Shown here piece after piece: positions 1-5,774 of a stretch of 5,774 nucleotides of DNA. Below the pieces are notes generated by a model. It was not told the DNA's origin. It ran no database searches and saw only the letters and a list, made by a program, of their open reading frames with translations. Positions within the stretch are counted from its first letter, which is position 1; each line of letters opens with the position of its first letter. Source of the stretch: Bacteroidaceae bacterium (GTDB lineage Bacteria; Bacteroidota; Bacteroidia; Bacteroidales; Bacteroidaceae); assembly GCA_016284115.1 (NCBI GenBank), contig JAEEOD010000291.1, positions 1 to 5,774 of the forward strand, written 5' to 3'. A program made the translations under genes and the position numbers.

Positions 1-826
1 CCTTACGGAATAGAGCCTCCACGGCAGAGTCGCTTGAGGCAATGGCTCCCGTATGACTGCTGGCAGCCCTACTGCCATTCTCAGATGAACCAGCCTTGAT
101 GGCAGCGATACGACAACCTTTTCGTATGAGCGATGTAGCGTGATACAGCAACTTATCTGGGTCGCTGATATTCTCGATATAGAGCAATTTTATCAATGAA
201 TCGTGCTCAGGATCAAAGTGTTCATCCATATATTCCAGCACCGTCTCAATACCTATCTGTTTGCCATTACCCACCGACCATACGCTGTTGAAAGGCAAGC
301 CTTTGGTAACGGCACTCTCGAGAATGAACACCGCTGTAGCACCACTTCCCGAAATGAAATCAACGCCTTTAGGATTGAGGTGAGGAATAGGCTTGGTGAA
401 CACCGAGTGATGAAAACGGGTAAGTAAACCTATGCAGTTAGGACCTATCAACGCACAGCCATATTTCTCACAAGTATCTAAAATACGCTGCTCCAGCAGA
501 GCTCCCTCGTGGGTCTCCTCGCTAAAGCCAGCAGATATGATAATGAATGCACGAACCTTTTTTTCTGCGGCCAGATAGTCAACATAATCAGGACAATATT
601 TTGCAGCCACCACAAGAATAGCCAAATCGGTAGGTGGCAATTCCTTCATATCATGGAAGGCTTTGATTCCTTGCACCTCATCCTCTTTTGGATTGAGAAT
701 GCGTAACGTACCATTATAGCCACCATCCAGTAAATTACGTACAACTGCGCCACCAGGCTTATGTTTGTTGTTGGAGCCACCAATGACAACGATGCTCTCA
801 GGCTGTAAAAGCTGTTTGTTAATCAT
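1..826 (-). CDS. ADP-forming acetate/acyl-CoA synthetase (partial, N-terminal 275 residues)
   Basis: Acyl-CoA + ADP + Pi is converted to acid + CoA + ATP, a cytoplasmic substrate-level phosphorylation step in anaerobes that ferment amino acids or pyruvate. The reading frame is open from the ATG at 826-824 to the window edge, so the C-terminal part is missing; Bacteroidales homologues are usually single fused alpha-beta chains of about 680-700 residues. Visible are the N-terminal CoA-binding Rossmann motif (SIVVIGGSN, residues 11-19), GPNCIG (128-133), the SGSGATAVF segment (159-167) and the SSHTGAIASSD motif. His258 in that last motif is the expected phosphorylated histidine of the NDP-forming family. 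The start is supported by the family-typical opening MINKQLLQPESIVV. There is no clear Shine-Dalgarno sequence, as is normal in this phylum. The gene is transcribed divergently from the PaaK operon. The family is certain; the substrate (acetate, branched-chain or aryl acid) cannot be told from this part. Confidence 0.93.
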   Translation of the reverse strand, partial: MINKQLLQPESIVVIGGSNNKHKPGGAVVRNLLDGGYNGTLRILNPKEDEVQGIKAFHDMKELPPTDLAILVVAAKYCPDYVDYLAAEKKVRAFIIISAGFSEETHEGALLEQRILDTCEKYGCALIGPNCIGLLTRFHHSVFTKPIPHLNPKGVDFISGSGATAVFILESAVTKGLPFNSVWSVGNGKQIGIETVLEYMDEHFDPEHDSLIKLLYIENISDPDKLLYHATSLIRKGCRIAAIKAGSSENGSRAASSHTGAIASSDSAVEALFRK

Positions 827-857
827 AGTTATTTCTGGTTATTATAGTATGTTGATG

Positions 858-865
858 CAAAAATA
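858..865 (-). promoter_or_regulatory. Candidate Bacteroidota -7 element for the acyl-CoA synthetase gene
   Basis: On the minus strand this reads TATTTTTG, matching TAnnTTTG. It lies 31 bp upstream of the ATG at 826, which would give a leader of about 25 nt. No TTTG is found at the usual 19-21 bp further upstream, so this is only a half match in AT-rich DNA. Confidence 0.3.
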
Positions 866-906
866 ATACATTTTGATGTTAAAAGTAATTCTTTCATGCT
901 CGTTTT

Positions 907-937
907 TTTGCAGTCAAAGGAAAAAAGAGTACTTTTG
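907..937 (+). promoter_or_regulatory. Bacteroidota sigma-ABfr promoter of the paaK-paaK-ACT operon
   Basis: A -33 element TTTG (907-910) is followed after exactly 19 bp by a -7 element TACTTTTG (930-937), matching the phylum consensus TTTG-N19-21-TAnnTTTG in both elements and spacing. Transcription would start near 943-945, leaving a leader of about 35 nt before the ATG at 979. It is the only full promoter match seen in the divergent spacer. I saw no convincing operator, riboswitch or attenuator in this leader. Confidence 0.68.
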
Positions 938-978
938 CCCCGAAAGGAAACTTTTAGCAAACCGTAATTACAATAAAA

Positions 979-2289
979 ATGATTTGGAATCCTAACAAAG
1001 AATGTATGAGCCGCGATGAGATGAGCGCGCTCCAAGGTAAAAGACTGCACAAGATTGTGAAATATGTATATCACAACGTGCCGTTTTATCGTAACAAAAT
1101 GCAGGAACTGGACATCAGACCTGATGATATCCAAACAATTGAGGATATCACCAAGTTACCTTTCACCACAAAGAAAGACCTTCGCGACAACTATCCGTTT
1201 GGTTTACAAGCAGCTCCGCAAAGTGAAATTATCCGTATCCACGCCTCATCGGGTACTACAGGCAATCCTACCATTGTAGGTTATACCCGCAAAGATATCG
1301 GTGTGTGGGCAGAGTGTATGGCTCGATGCCTCACAGCTTATGGCGTGACTCGTGACGACATTTTCTCTGTAGCTTATGGCTACGGATTGTTTACGGGTGG
1401 ATTGGGTGCCCATAATGGCGTAGAAATGGTAGGTGCATCAGTGGTTCCTACCTCTACAGGTAATACAGAAAAACATGTGCGCCTTATCAGGGACCTAGGC
1501 ATCACAGGCATTGCCTGCACGCCTTCTTATGCTCTCTATTTAGCTGAGACGATGGACAAGATGGGTATTACCAAAGATCAAATCAAACTGCGTGTGGGTG
1601 CTTTCGGGGCAGAGCCCTGGACAGAGAAGATGCGTGAAGAAATCCAGGAGCGTTTAGGCTTGAAGGGCTTTAACATCTATGGTTTGAGTGAGGTAATGGG
1701 CCCGAGCGTAAGCTATGAATGCCAGGCTCAGCATGGTTCTCACATTAACGAAGACCATTTCTATCCTGAAATCATCAATCCCGTAACCTTGGAACCTTTG
1801 CCTATAGGTCAGCAAGGCGAGTTGGTTTTCACTACCCTCACCAAAGAGGGTATGCCTGTATTGCGTTATCGTACACGTGACCTCTGCTCATTGCTGCCTG
1901 GTCAGTGCGATTGCGGCAGAACCAACGTGCGAATGTCGGCTATCCACGGACGTAGCGACGACATGCTTATCATTCGTGGTATCAATGTCTTCCCATCACA
2001 GGTGGAGAGCGTAGTGCTGAGCATGAAGGAGTTTGCACCTCACTATATGCTGATTGTGGATCGTGTGAACAATCTCGACACATTGCAGGTGCAGGTAGAA
2101 CTGCGTCAGGAATACTTCACTTCAACCTTCGATACTCCAGCAGCAATTGACGAATTGGAAAAGAAATTGTCGAACAAGCTGAAGAGTGTATTGAGCATCG
2201 CTGCTAAGGTAAAGCTGAAAGCGCCTAACACCATTGAGCGCAGCCAGGGCAAGAGCGCCCATGTTATAGATAATAGAAACATAAAATGA
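979..2289 (+). CDS. paaK: Phenylacetate-CoA ligase family protein, copy 1 (canonical-like)
   Basis: This is an AMP-forming aryl-acid:CoA ligase: arylacetate + ATP + CoA gives arylacetyl-CoA + AMP + PPi, in the cytoplasm. The 436 residues match the usual PaaK length of about 430-440. Motifs in order are the P-loop SSGTTGNP (90-97), the segment AYGYGLFTGGLG (132-143) as in classical PaaK, YGLSE (234-238), RYRTRD with adenosine-binding Asp301, the CDCGR pair (Cys310, Cys312), HGRSDDM (323-329), and the C-terminal GKSAHV, where Lys425 is the candidate adenylation lysine. The Arg common after this lysine (A-x-R-V) is His428 here. The start is supported by the family-typical opening MIWNP and by the promoter just upstream. 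It is the first gene of the operon and is followed by its paralogue after one base. The substrate is inferred as phenylacetate, hydroxyphenylacetate or indoleacetate. The older label 'coenzyme F390 synthetase' refers to the same superfamily and is unlikely in Bacteroidota. Confidence 0.93.
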   Translation: MIWNPNKECMSRDEMSALQGKRLHKIVKYVYHNVPFYRNKMQELDIRPDDIQTIEDITKLPFTTKKDLRDNYPFGLQAAPQSEIIRIHASSGTTGNPTIVGYTRKDIGVWAECMARCLTAYGVTRDDIFSVAYGYGLFTGGLGAHNGVEMVGASVVPTSTGNTEKHVRLIRDLGITGIACTPSYALYLAETMDKMGITKDQIKLRVGAFGAEPWTEKMREEIQERLGLKGFNIYGLSEVMGPSVSYECQAQHGSHINEDHFYPEIINPVTLEPLPIGQQGELVFTTLTKEGMPVLRYRTRDLCSLLPGQCDCGRTNVRMSAIHGRSDDMLIIRGINVFPSQVESVVLSMKEFAPHYMLIVDRVNNLDTLQVQVELRQEYFTSTFDTPAAIDELEKKLSNKLKSVLSIAAKVKLKAPNTIERSQGKSAHVIDNRNIK

Positions 2290-2290
2290 T

Positions 2291-3604
2291 ATGAGTTATT
2301 CTGATTATTTCAACCCCGAGGTAGAGACGCTGTCAGTTGAAGGACTGAAAGCGTTGCAACTGGAACGCCTGCAAAAGACAGTGCGCCATTGCATGAACTC
2401 ACCTTTCTATCAAAAGAAATTCCAAGAACTGGGAATTACGCCTGAGGACATTAAAACCTTAGACGACGTTCAAAAACTGCCTTTCACTTCAAAGGAGGAC
2501 TTGCGTGAGAATTATCCTTTCGGATTGGCTTGCGTACCCATGAAGGATTGTGTGCGTCTGCATTCATCCAGTGGTACAACGGGCAACCCAACGGTAGTAC
2601 TGCACACGCAGAAAGACCTTGAAGAGTGGGCAAATGCAGTAGCACGATGCCTCTGGATGGTAGGTAGCCGTCCTGAAGACGTGTTCCAGAACTCTGCGGG
2701 TTATGGTATGTTCACAGCCGGCTTAGGTTTCCAATATGGTGCCGAGAAGGTGGGTATGCTGACCGTTCCTGCTGCCGCTGGTAACACCATTCGCCAAATC
2801 AAGTTCATCAAGGACTTTGGCACCTCAGTACTGCATGCTATCCCCAGCTATGCCTCACGCATCTACGAGGTGATGAAGGAAGAAGGGGTTGATCCACGCA
2901 AGGATACCAAGTTGCGCGTTCTGTGCATCGGTGCTGAGCCTCATAGCGAAGAGCAGCGCCAACGAATTGAGCAAAACTTGGGTGTAAAGGCGTATAACTC
3001 CTACGGTATCTCTGAGATGATGGGGCCTGGTGTCGCTTTCGAGTGCCAGGAGCAGAACGGTCTGCACATCTGGGAAGACTATTTCATTGTAGAAATCATC
3101 GACCCAGTAACGCTGAAGCCTGTGCCTGATGGCGAGTTAGGCGAATTAGTTCTCACCACCATCAACCGTGAGGCGATGCCGCTGTTGCGTTACCGCACAC
3201 GCGACCTTACCCGCATTATCCCAGGCGACTGTCCTTGTGGCAGACATCATAAGCGTTTGGCTCGTCTGCAAGGCAGAAGCGATGATATGATGATTCTCAA
3301 GGGTGTCAATATCTTCCCAATTCAGATTGAGAAGATTCTGCTGGGCTTCAAGGAACTGAGCACCGACTATCTCATCACCTTAGAGACAGTGGACAGCAAC
3401 GACATCATGACCATCGAGGTAGAAATCAACCAGATGTTCACCGACGATTACAGTCGTCTCAAAGCATTAGAGCGTGAGATAACCCGTCAGTTGAAGGATG
3501 AAATCCTTATTACGCCTCGTGTAAAGTTGGTACCAAAGGGCAGCTTGGTGGTATCAGACGAAAAGAAAGCTGTCAGAGTAAAAGACTTACGTAAATTATT
3601 CTAA
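2291..3604 (+). CDS. Phenylacetate-CoA ligase family protein, copy 2 (diverged pocket)
   Basis: This 437-residue protein is paralogous to the preceding gene, roughly half identical by eye along the full length. The catalytic set is complete: SSGTTGNP (93-100), YGISE (238-242), RYRTRD with Asp305, CPCGR (Cys314, Cys316), QGRSDDM (327-333) and a C-terminal lysine, probably Lys426 in KAVRVKD. It should therefore be an active AMP-forming acid:CoA ligase. The acyl-pocket segment differs from classical PaaK: SAGYGMFTAGLG (135-146) replaces AYGYGLFTGGLG, putting Ala136 where copy 1 has Tyr133. The following stretch is also more hydrophobic (FQYGAEKVGMLTVPAAAG). This suggests a different acid substrate, which is inference. 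The ATG lies one base after the copy 1 stop, so translation is probably coupled; no Shine-Dalgarno sequence is visible. A tandem-ACT gene follows after 12 bp. I give no gene symbol because the substrate is uncertain. Confidence 0.9.
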   Translation: MSYSDYFNPEVETLSVEGLKALQLERLQKTVRHCMNSPFYQKKFQELGITPEDIKTLDDVQKLPFTSKEDLRENYPFGLACVPMKDCVRLHSSSGTTGNPTVVLHTQKDLEEWANAVARCLWMVGSRPEDVFQNSAGYGMFTAGLGFQYGAEKVGMLTVPAAAGNTIRQIKFIKDFGTSVLHAIPSYASRIYEVMKEEGVDPRKDTKLRVLCIGAEPHSEEQRQRIEQNLGVKAYNSYGISEMMGPGVAFECQEQNGLHIWEDYFIVEIIDPVTLKPVPDGELGELVLTTINREAMPLLRYRTRDLTRIIPGDCPCGRHHKRLARLQGRSDDMMILKGVNIFPIQIEKILLGFKELSTDYLITLETVDSNDIMTIEVEINQMFTDDYSRLKALEREITRQLKDEILITPRVKLVPKGSLVVSDEKKAVRVKDLRKLF

Positions 3605-3616
3605 AACCATACCATT

Positions 3617-4044
3617 ATGACAATCAAACAACTATCCATTTTCTTGGAGAACAAGTCAGGCACGCTGGTTAGGTGCTCAACCTCTTTAAGCAATCGCAAA
3701 TACAGCTGATCGCTATGACTATTGCCGATACAGCTGAGTATGGTATCTGCCGTATCATCTGCAGTGAACCCACACGTGCATGGGAAGTGCTGAAAGAAGC
3801 AGGCGTGGCAGTTGCATTGACTGATGTATTCGCCATCGAACTCGACAACAAGCCTGGCAGAGGTGCTGACGCTATTAAGGTGTTTAGCGACGCAGGCATC
3901 AGCATTGCTTATCTGTATTCATTCTTGGTGGCAGGCAAGGGCATCTTGGTGTTCCGTACCGACAACAACGATCAGGCTAGCGAGGCAATCGCTCTCAACA
4001 ACCTCAAGTTTGTTACTGAGAATATGTTGGAAGAATGGGCATAA
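3617..4044 (+). pseudogene. Tandem ACT-domain amino-acid-binding protein, frameshifted near 3672
   Basis: The gene opens at the ATG at 3617 with MTIKQLSIFLENKSGTLVR, a typical first strand and ligand loop of an ACT domain. This frame then runs into TGA at 3707 after 30 codons. From 3673 the next frame continues the same domain (VLNLFKQSQIQLIAMTIADT) without a stop until 4044. Restoring one G in 'gttaggtgctc' (expected 'gttagggtgctc') rejoins both parts into a 142-residue protein, the normal size of the two-ACT proteins found beside PaaK genes in Bacteroidales. In the restored protein ACT 1 spans about 1-66 and ACT 2 about 70-137, with the NKPGRG loop at 78-83. Such proteins probably sense amino acids, here perhaps aromatic ones, and have no catalytic residues. 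The lesion may be a real mutation or a sequencing or assembly error. A restart at GTG 3673 would lose the first beta strand. The 12-bp gap to the ligase gene supports operon membership. Confidence 0.85.
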
Positions 4045-4065
4045 CATTGAAAACCATTTAAACAA

Positions 4066-4092
4066 AAAAGGGGACAGTAATTGTCCCCTTTT
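4066..4092. terminator. Bidirectional intrinsic terminator between converging genes
   Basis: Perfect 11-bp inverted repeat: arms AAAAGGGGACA (4066-4076) and TGTCCCCTTTT (4082-4092) around the loop GTAAT. A T-rich run follows on the plus strand (TTTTCTTATTTT), and the minus strand has TTTTTTGTTT after the hairpin, so it can end both the ACT-operon transcript and the esterase transcript. It starts 21 bp after the ACT stop and lies 21 bp beyond the esterase stop on the other side. Confidence 0.9.
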
Positions 4093-4113
4093 CTTATTTT
4101 AAAATAACCTACC

Positions 4114-5508
4114 CTACTCTTTTATCTTGAATTCATAAATCACAGGATTTTCCTTAGTAGCAGGAGCCCAGACATTACCTGTCTCGCCATTTGGGTTACC
4201 ATACTTTGCAAAGTTTGTCCAAGCATCCACGATTTCATCTGAGAGTTTGAAGTCAGCCTCAGTAAATGGACGCCAGCTACGGCCTAATGTGTGGAATACA
4301 AACCATAACTCACTGCTATGAAAGGCACCTTTTAAGCAGGCTCTACCATCGTCTGGCAACTTACGGTCAAACAAGTAGCAATAGGTTGGATGTGTTGACA
4401 ACGAGTCACGTACGGCTGCAAAACTCAAGATAGGCTCGCTCAAATCCATCATATCATCACCTGTATAACCTAACATGTAAGGTACATCAGCCAATGTTTT
4501 ATCATAGGTAGCCTGGTCAAAGCTCTTGCTCAGTATCACGCCATCAGTATGAGGTGACAGCATACCTCCAACACCACGAGGCACCCTACCGTGTGCATCA
4601 TACACATCCTGAGCGCTGGCAGCACGCATCTCAGCCAACGATTTGAAGCCCATCGCATTCATGAGTTCTATACCCACATTATCAAAATCAGCTTGTGACT
4701 TGTCATCACCCGTAGAGATAAATTCGCCCAGGCCACCTCCACTCTGCACAATAGCTTTGGCAATCAGATCTTTACTTAAAGGAGATGCACATAAATTACG
4801 GATACTGGCACCACCAGCACTCTGTCCGAATATCATAATATTATCTGGGTCGCCACCAAACTGCGCAATATTGTTTTTCACCCACTTTAAAGCAGCAATC
4901 TGGTCAAGCAATCCATAATTGCCAGACACATGATCGGGGTCTTCTGCAGAGAGCTCGGGATGATTGTAGAAGCCAAAGATACCCAAGCGATAGTTGATGG
5001 TCACAAGAATCACATCACGCTGTGCCCATGCATCACCATCCATCTCAGTCTCGAAGCCCCCGCCACCGAAGTAAGCGCCACCATGTACCCACATCGCTAC
5101 AGGCAGTTTCTTTTCAGGATGTCCGGGTGCTTTTTCTGGCGCCCAAACATTCAAGTAGAGGCAATCCTCTGAGTAATGAGGGTCATCGCTCAAGAAATGG
5201 AACTCAGTACCATACTGCCCATCCTGAGGGTTACGGGTACGCTGCATAGCTGCATCACTGAATTTGTCTGCCACCTTCACACCCTCCCAAGCTACCACAG
5301 GCTGAGGACGTTTCCAACGCAAGTCACCCACAGGTGGTGCTGCATAAGGCACCCCTTTATATACTATTACGCCTTCAGCACCCGATGGAACACCTTGAAT
5401 CTGTCCACCCTCAATAGTAAGCACGGGATTTAATTCTGATTTGTCAGAAGAAGTACAACTTACCAACAATGCGGCAAAAGCCATCACTAATAAGTTCGAT
5501 TTTTTCAT
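4114..5508 (-). CDS. Type-B carboxylesterase, predicted lipoprotein
   Basis: This 464-residue serine esterase (COesterase, alpha/beta hydrolase fold) hydrolyses carboxylic esters; the natural substrate is unknown. A lipoprotein signal peptide ends in the lipobox LVSC, with Cys18 as the lipidated residue, so it is membrane-anchored outside the cytoplasm. Family signatures are EDCLYLNVWAP (114-124), the oxyanion-hole HGG (142-144), and the serine signature running from FGG (217-219) to FGQSAGG (227-233) with nucleophile Ser230. The acid is probably Asp352 in GYTGDD, where most members have Glu, and the catalytic histidine is His397 in AFHSSELWFVF. The elbow is GQSAG rather than the usual GESAG. 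The protein is shorter than the common 500-550 residues, and the gap from acid to histidine is only about 45 residues, so much of the lid or cap region is missing; similar short forms occur in gut Bacteroidales. The start at 5508 is fixed by the signal peptide. A second secreted, probably esterase, gene diverges from it. Confidence 0.93.
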   Translation of the reverse strand: MKKSNLLVMAFAALLVSCTSSDKSELNPVLTIEGGQIQGVPSGAEGVIVYKGVPYAAPPVGDLRWKRPQPVVAWEGVKVADKFSDAAMQRTRNPQDGQYGTEFHFLSDDPHYSEDCLYLNVWAPEKAPGHPEKKLPVAMWVHGGAYFGGGGFETEMDGDAWAQRDVILVTINYRLGIFGFYNHPELSAEDPDHVSGNYGLLDQIAALKWVKNNIAQFGGDPDNIMIFGQSAGGASIRNLCASPLSKDLIAKAIVQSGGGLGEFISTGDDKSQADFDNVGIELMNAMGFKSLAEMRAASAQDVYDAHGRVPRGVGGMLSPHTDGVILSKSFDQATYDKTLADVPYMLGYTGDDMMDLSEPILSFAAVRDSLSTHPTYCYLFDRKLPDDGRACLKGAFHSSELWFVFHTLGRSWRPFTEADFKLSDEIVDAWTNFAKYGNPNGETGNVWAPATKENPVIYEFKIKE

Positions 5509-5536
5509 ATTTTTGAATCAATTAAGTTATTTCTTG

Positions 5537-5544
5537 CAAATATA
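5537..5544 (-). promoter_or_regulatory. Candidate -7 element of the carboxylesterase gene
   Basis: On the minus strand this reads TATATTTG, a full match to TAnnTTTG. It is 28 bp upstream of the ATG at 5508 and would give a leader of about 20 nt. No TTTG lies at the expected upstream distance; that position falls just before the opposite-strand -7 element. Confidence 0.45.
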
Positions 5545-5567
5545 CATAATTCTTTCAGTTTTTTGTG

Positions 5568-5575
5568 TACATTTG
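5568..5575 (+). promoter_or_regulatory. Candidate -7 element of the divergent secreted-protein gene
   Basis: TACATTTG matches TAnnTTTG and lies 30 bp before the ATG at 5606, for a leader of about 24 nt. No TTTG is present 19-21 bp upstream; the expected -33 position abuts the minus-strand -7 element. Confidence 0.45.
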
Positions 5576-5605
5576 CATATAAACTCTAATATAAAAATCA
5601 ATATT

Positions 5606-5774
5606 ATGAAAAAGACATTATTGACTTTAGCTATTTGGGCTTGCGGCTCAATGGCGTTTGCTCAGCAGGCTTTGGGGCCTGGCACTGGCATCGTTTCTCC
5701 TGAAATCAATGCCGACAACACCGTAACATTCAGGTACATTAATCCTAAAGCCGTGAAAGTACAAGTAACTGGTG
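5606..5774 (+). CDS. Secreted protein, probable CE1-type esterase with N-terminal E-set/CBM48-like domain (partial)
   Basis: Only the first 56 residues are present; the frame is open to the window edge. A type I signal peptide is clear: MKK, a hydrophobic core, and cleavage after AFA (17-19) before Gln20. The mature start carries SPEINADNTVTFRYINPKAV (31-50) and then KVQVTG. This matches the opening beta strands of the immunoglobulin-like (E-set/CBM48-like) module that precedes the alpha/beta-hydrolase domain in many Bacteroidales enterochelin-esterase-like or feruloyl/acetyl-xylan esterase proteins (CE1). The catalytic domain lies outside the window, so the enzyme call rests on recall of that family's N-terminus and on the esterase next door. 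Another enzyme with an N-terminal E-set module, such as a glycoside hydrolase, remains possible. The ATG at 5606 is fixed by the signal peptide. Confidence 0.72.
   Translation, partial: MKKTLLTLAIWACGSMAFAQQALGPGTGIVSPEINADNTVTFRYINPKAVKVQVTG

Noticed and set aside
203..706. Plus-strand reading frames of 74 and 65 codons
   Set aside because: They are antisense shadows of the acyl-CoA synthetase, whose conserved motifs run through the whole stretch on the minus strand.
827..978. A riboswitch or T-box in the spacer before the ligase operon
   Set aside because: The predicted leader is only about 35 nt, too short for such an element, and no terminator-like hairpin is visible.
829..1134. Minus-strand reading frame of 101 codons across the divergent spacer and the start of the first ligase gene
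   Set aside because: It lies antisense to the conserved N-terminus of PaaK and covers the operon promoter. Its translation has no recognisable domain.
979..3604. Coenzyme F390 synthetase as the product of the ligase genes
   Set aside because: F420/F390 chemistry belongs mainly to methanogens. The label comes from superfamily similarity, and copy 1 keeps the classical PaaK pocket motif.
3660..3680. Programmed ribosomal frameshift in the ACT gene
   Set aside because: The required shift is -1 at gttaggtg, which has no X XXY YYZ slippery heptamer, and I see no obvious stimulatory hairpin just after it. A lost G is simpler.
3673..4044. GTG at 3673 as the true start of a 123-residue ACT protein
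   Set aside because: It would remove the first beta strand and loop of ACT 1, while exactly that missing part is encoded in the upstream frame from 3617.
4643..5433. Several plus-strand reading frames of 75-91 codons
   Set aside because: All overlap the well-supported carboxylesterase on the opposite strand and look like low-complexity antisense translations.
5606..5774. Lipoprotein signal with Cys13 in the right-end protein
   Set aside because: The residues before it (I-W-A-C) put Trp in the lipobox and the cysteine lies inside the hydrophobic core. AFA followed by Gln is a better type I cleavage site.

Overview
The window looks like chromosomal DNA of a Bacteroidales bacterium, probably Prevotella/Segatella-like. 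The reasons are moderate GC, start codons without clear Shine-Dalgarno sequences, promoter elements of the Bacteroidota type (TTTG, about 19 bp, TAnnTTTG), secreted esterases with lipoprotein or type I signal peptides, and protein sequences that read like Bacteroidales family members. The genus is an inference from recall, not from a database search.

Left half (1-4044): a divergent pair of units around the 152-bp region 827-978. Leftward runs the 5' part of an ADP-forming acyl/acetyl-CoA synthetase, which continues past position 1. Rightward runs an apparent operon: two adjacent, clearly paralogous phenylacetate-CoA ligase (PaaK)-family genes separated by a single base, then 12 bp further a tandem-ACT-domain gene. 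The ACT gene is broken by what looks like a one-base deletion near 3672. All three enzymes can act at the acyl-CoA/free acid step. The ADP-forming synthetase can release an acid from its CoA ester while making ATP, and the AMP-forming ligases reactivate free aryl acids at the cost of two phosphoanhydride bonds. With an indolepyruvate:ferredoxin oxidoreductase (not in this window), such a set would serve either fermentation of aromatic amino acids or their salvage from arylacetates by reductive carboxylation. The ACT protein is the likely amino-acid sensor. This pathway reading is inference.

Middle (4045-4113): a perfect 11-bp hairpin with T-rich flanks on both sides, serving as a bidirectional terminator between converging transcripts.

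Right half (4114-5774): a type-B carboxylesterase lipoprotein on the minus strand. Diverging from it across a 97-bp AT-rich spacer is the 5' end of a second secreted protein that resembles CE1-type esterases with an N-terminal E-set/CBM48-like domain. The spacer holds two mirror-image -7 elements. This half looks like an envelope or periplasmic esterase locus unrelated to the aryl-CoA genes.

I found no RNA genes, mobile elements, CRISPR arrays or toxin/defence modules, and no convincing evidence of a wholly new system. The points most worth a second look are the frameshifted ACT gene, the non-equivalent PaaK pair opposite an ADP-forming synthetase, and the symmetric divergent promoter at the right end.
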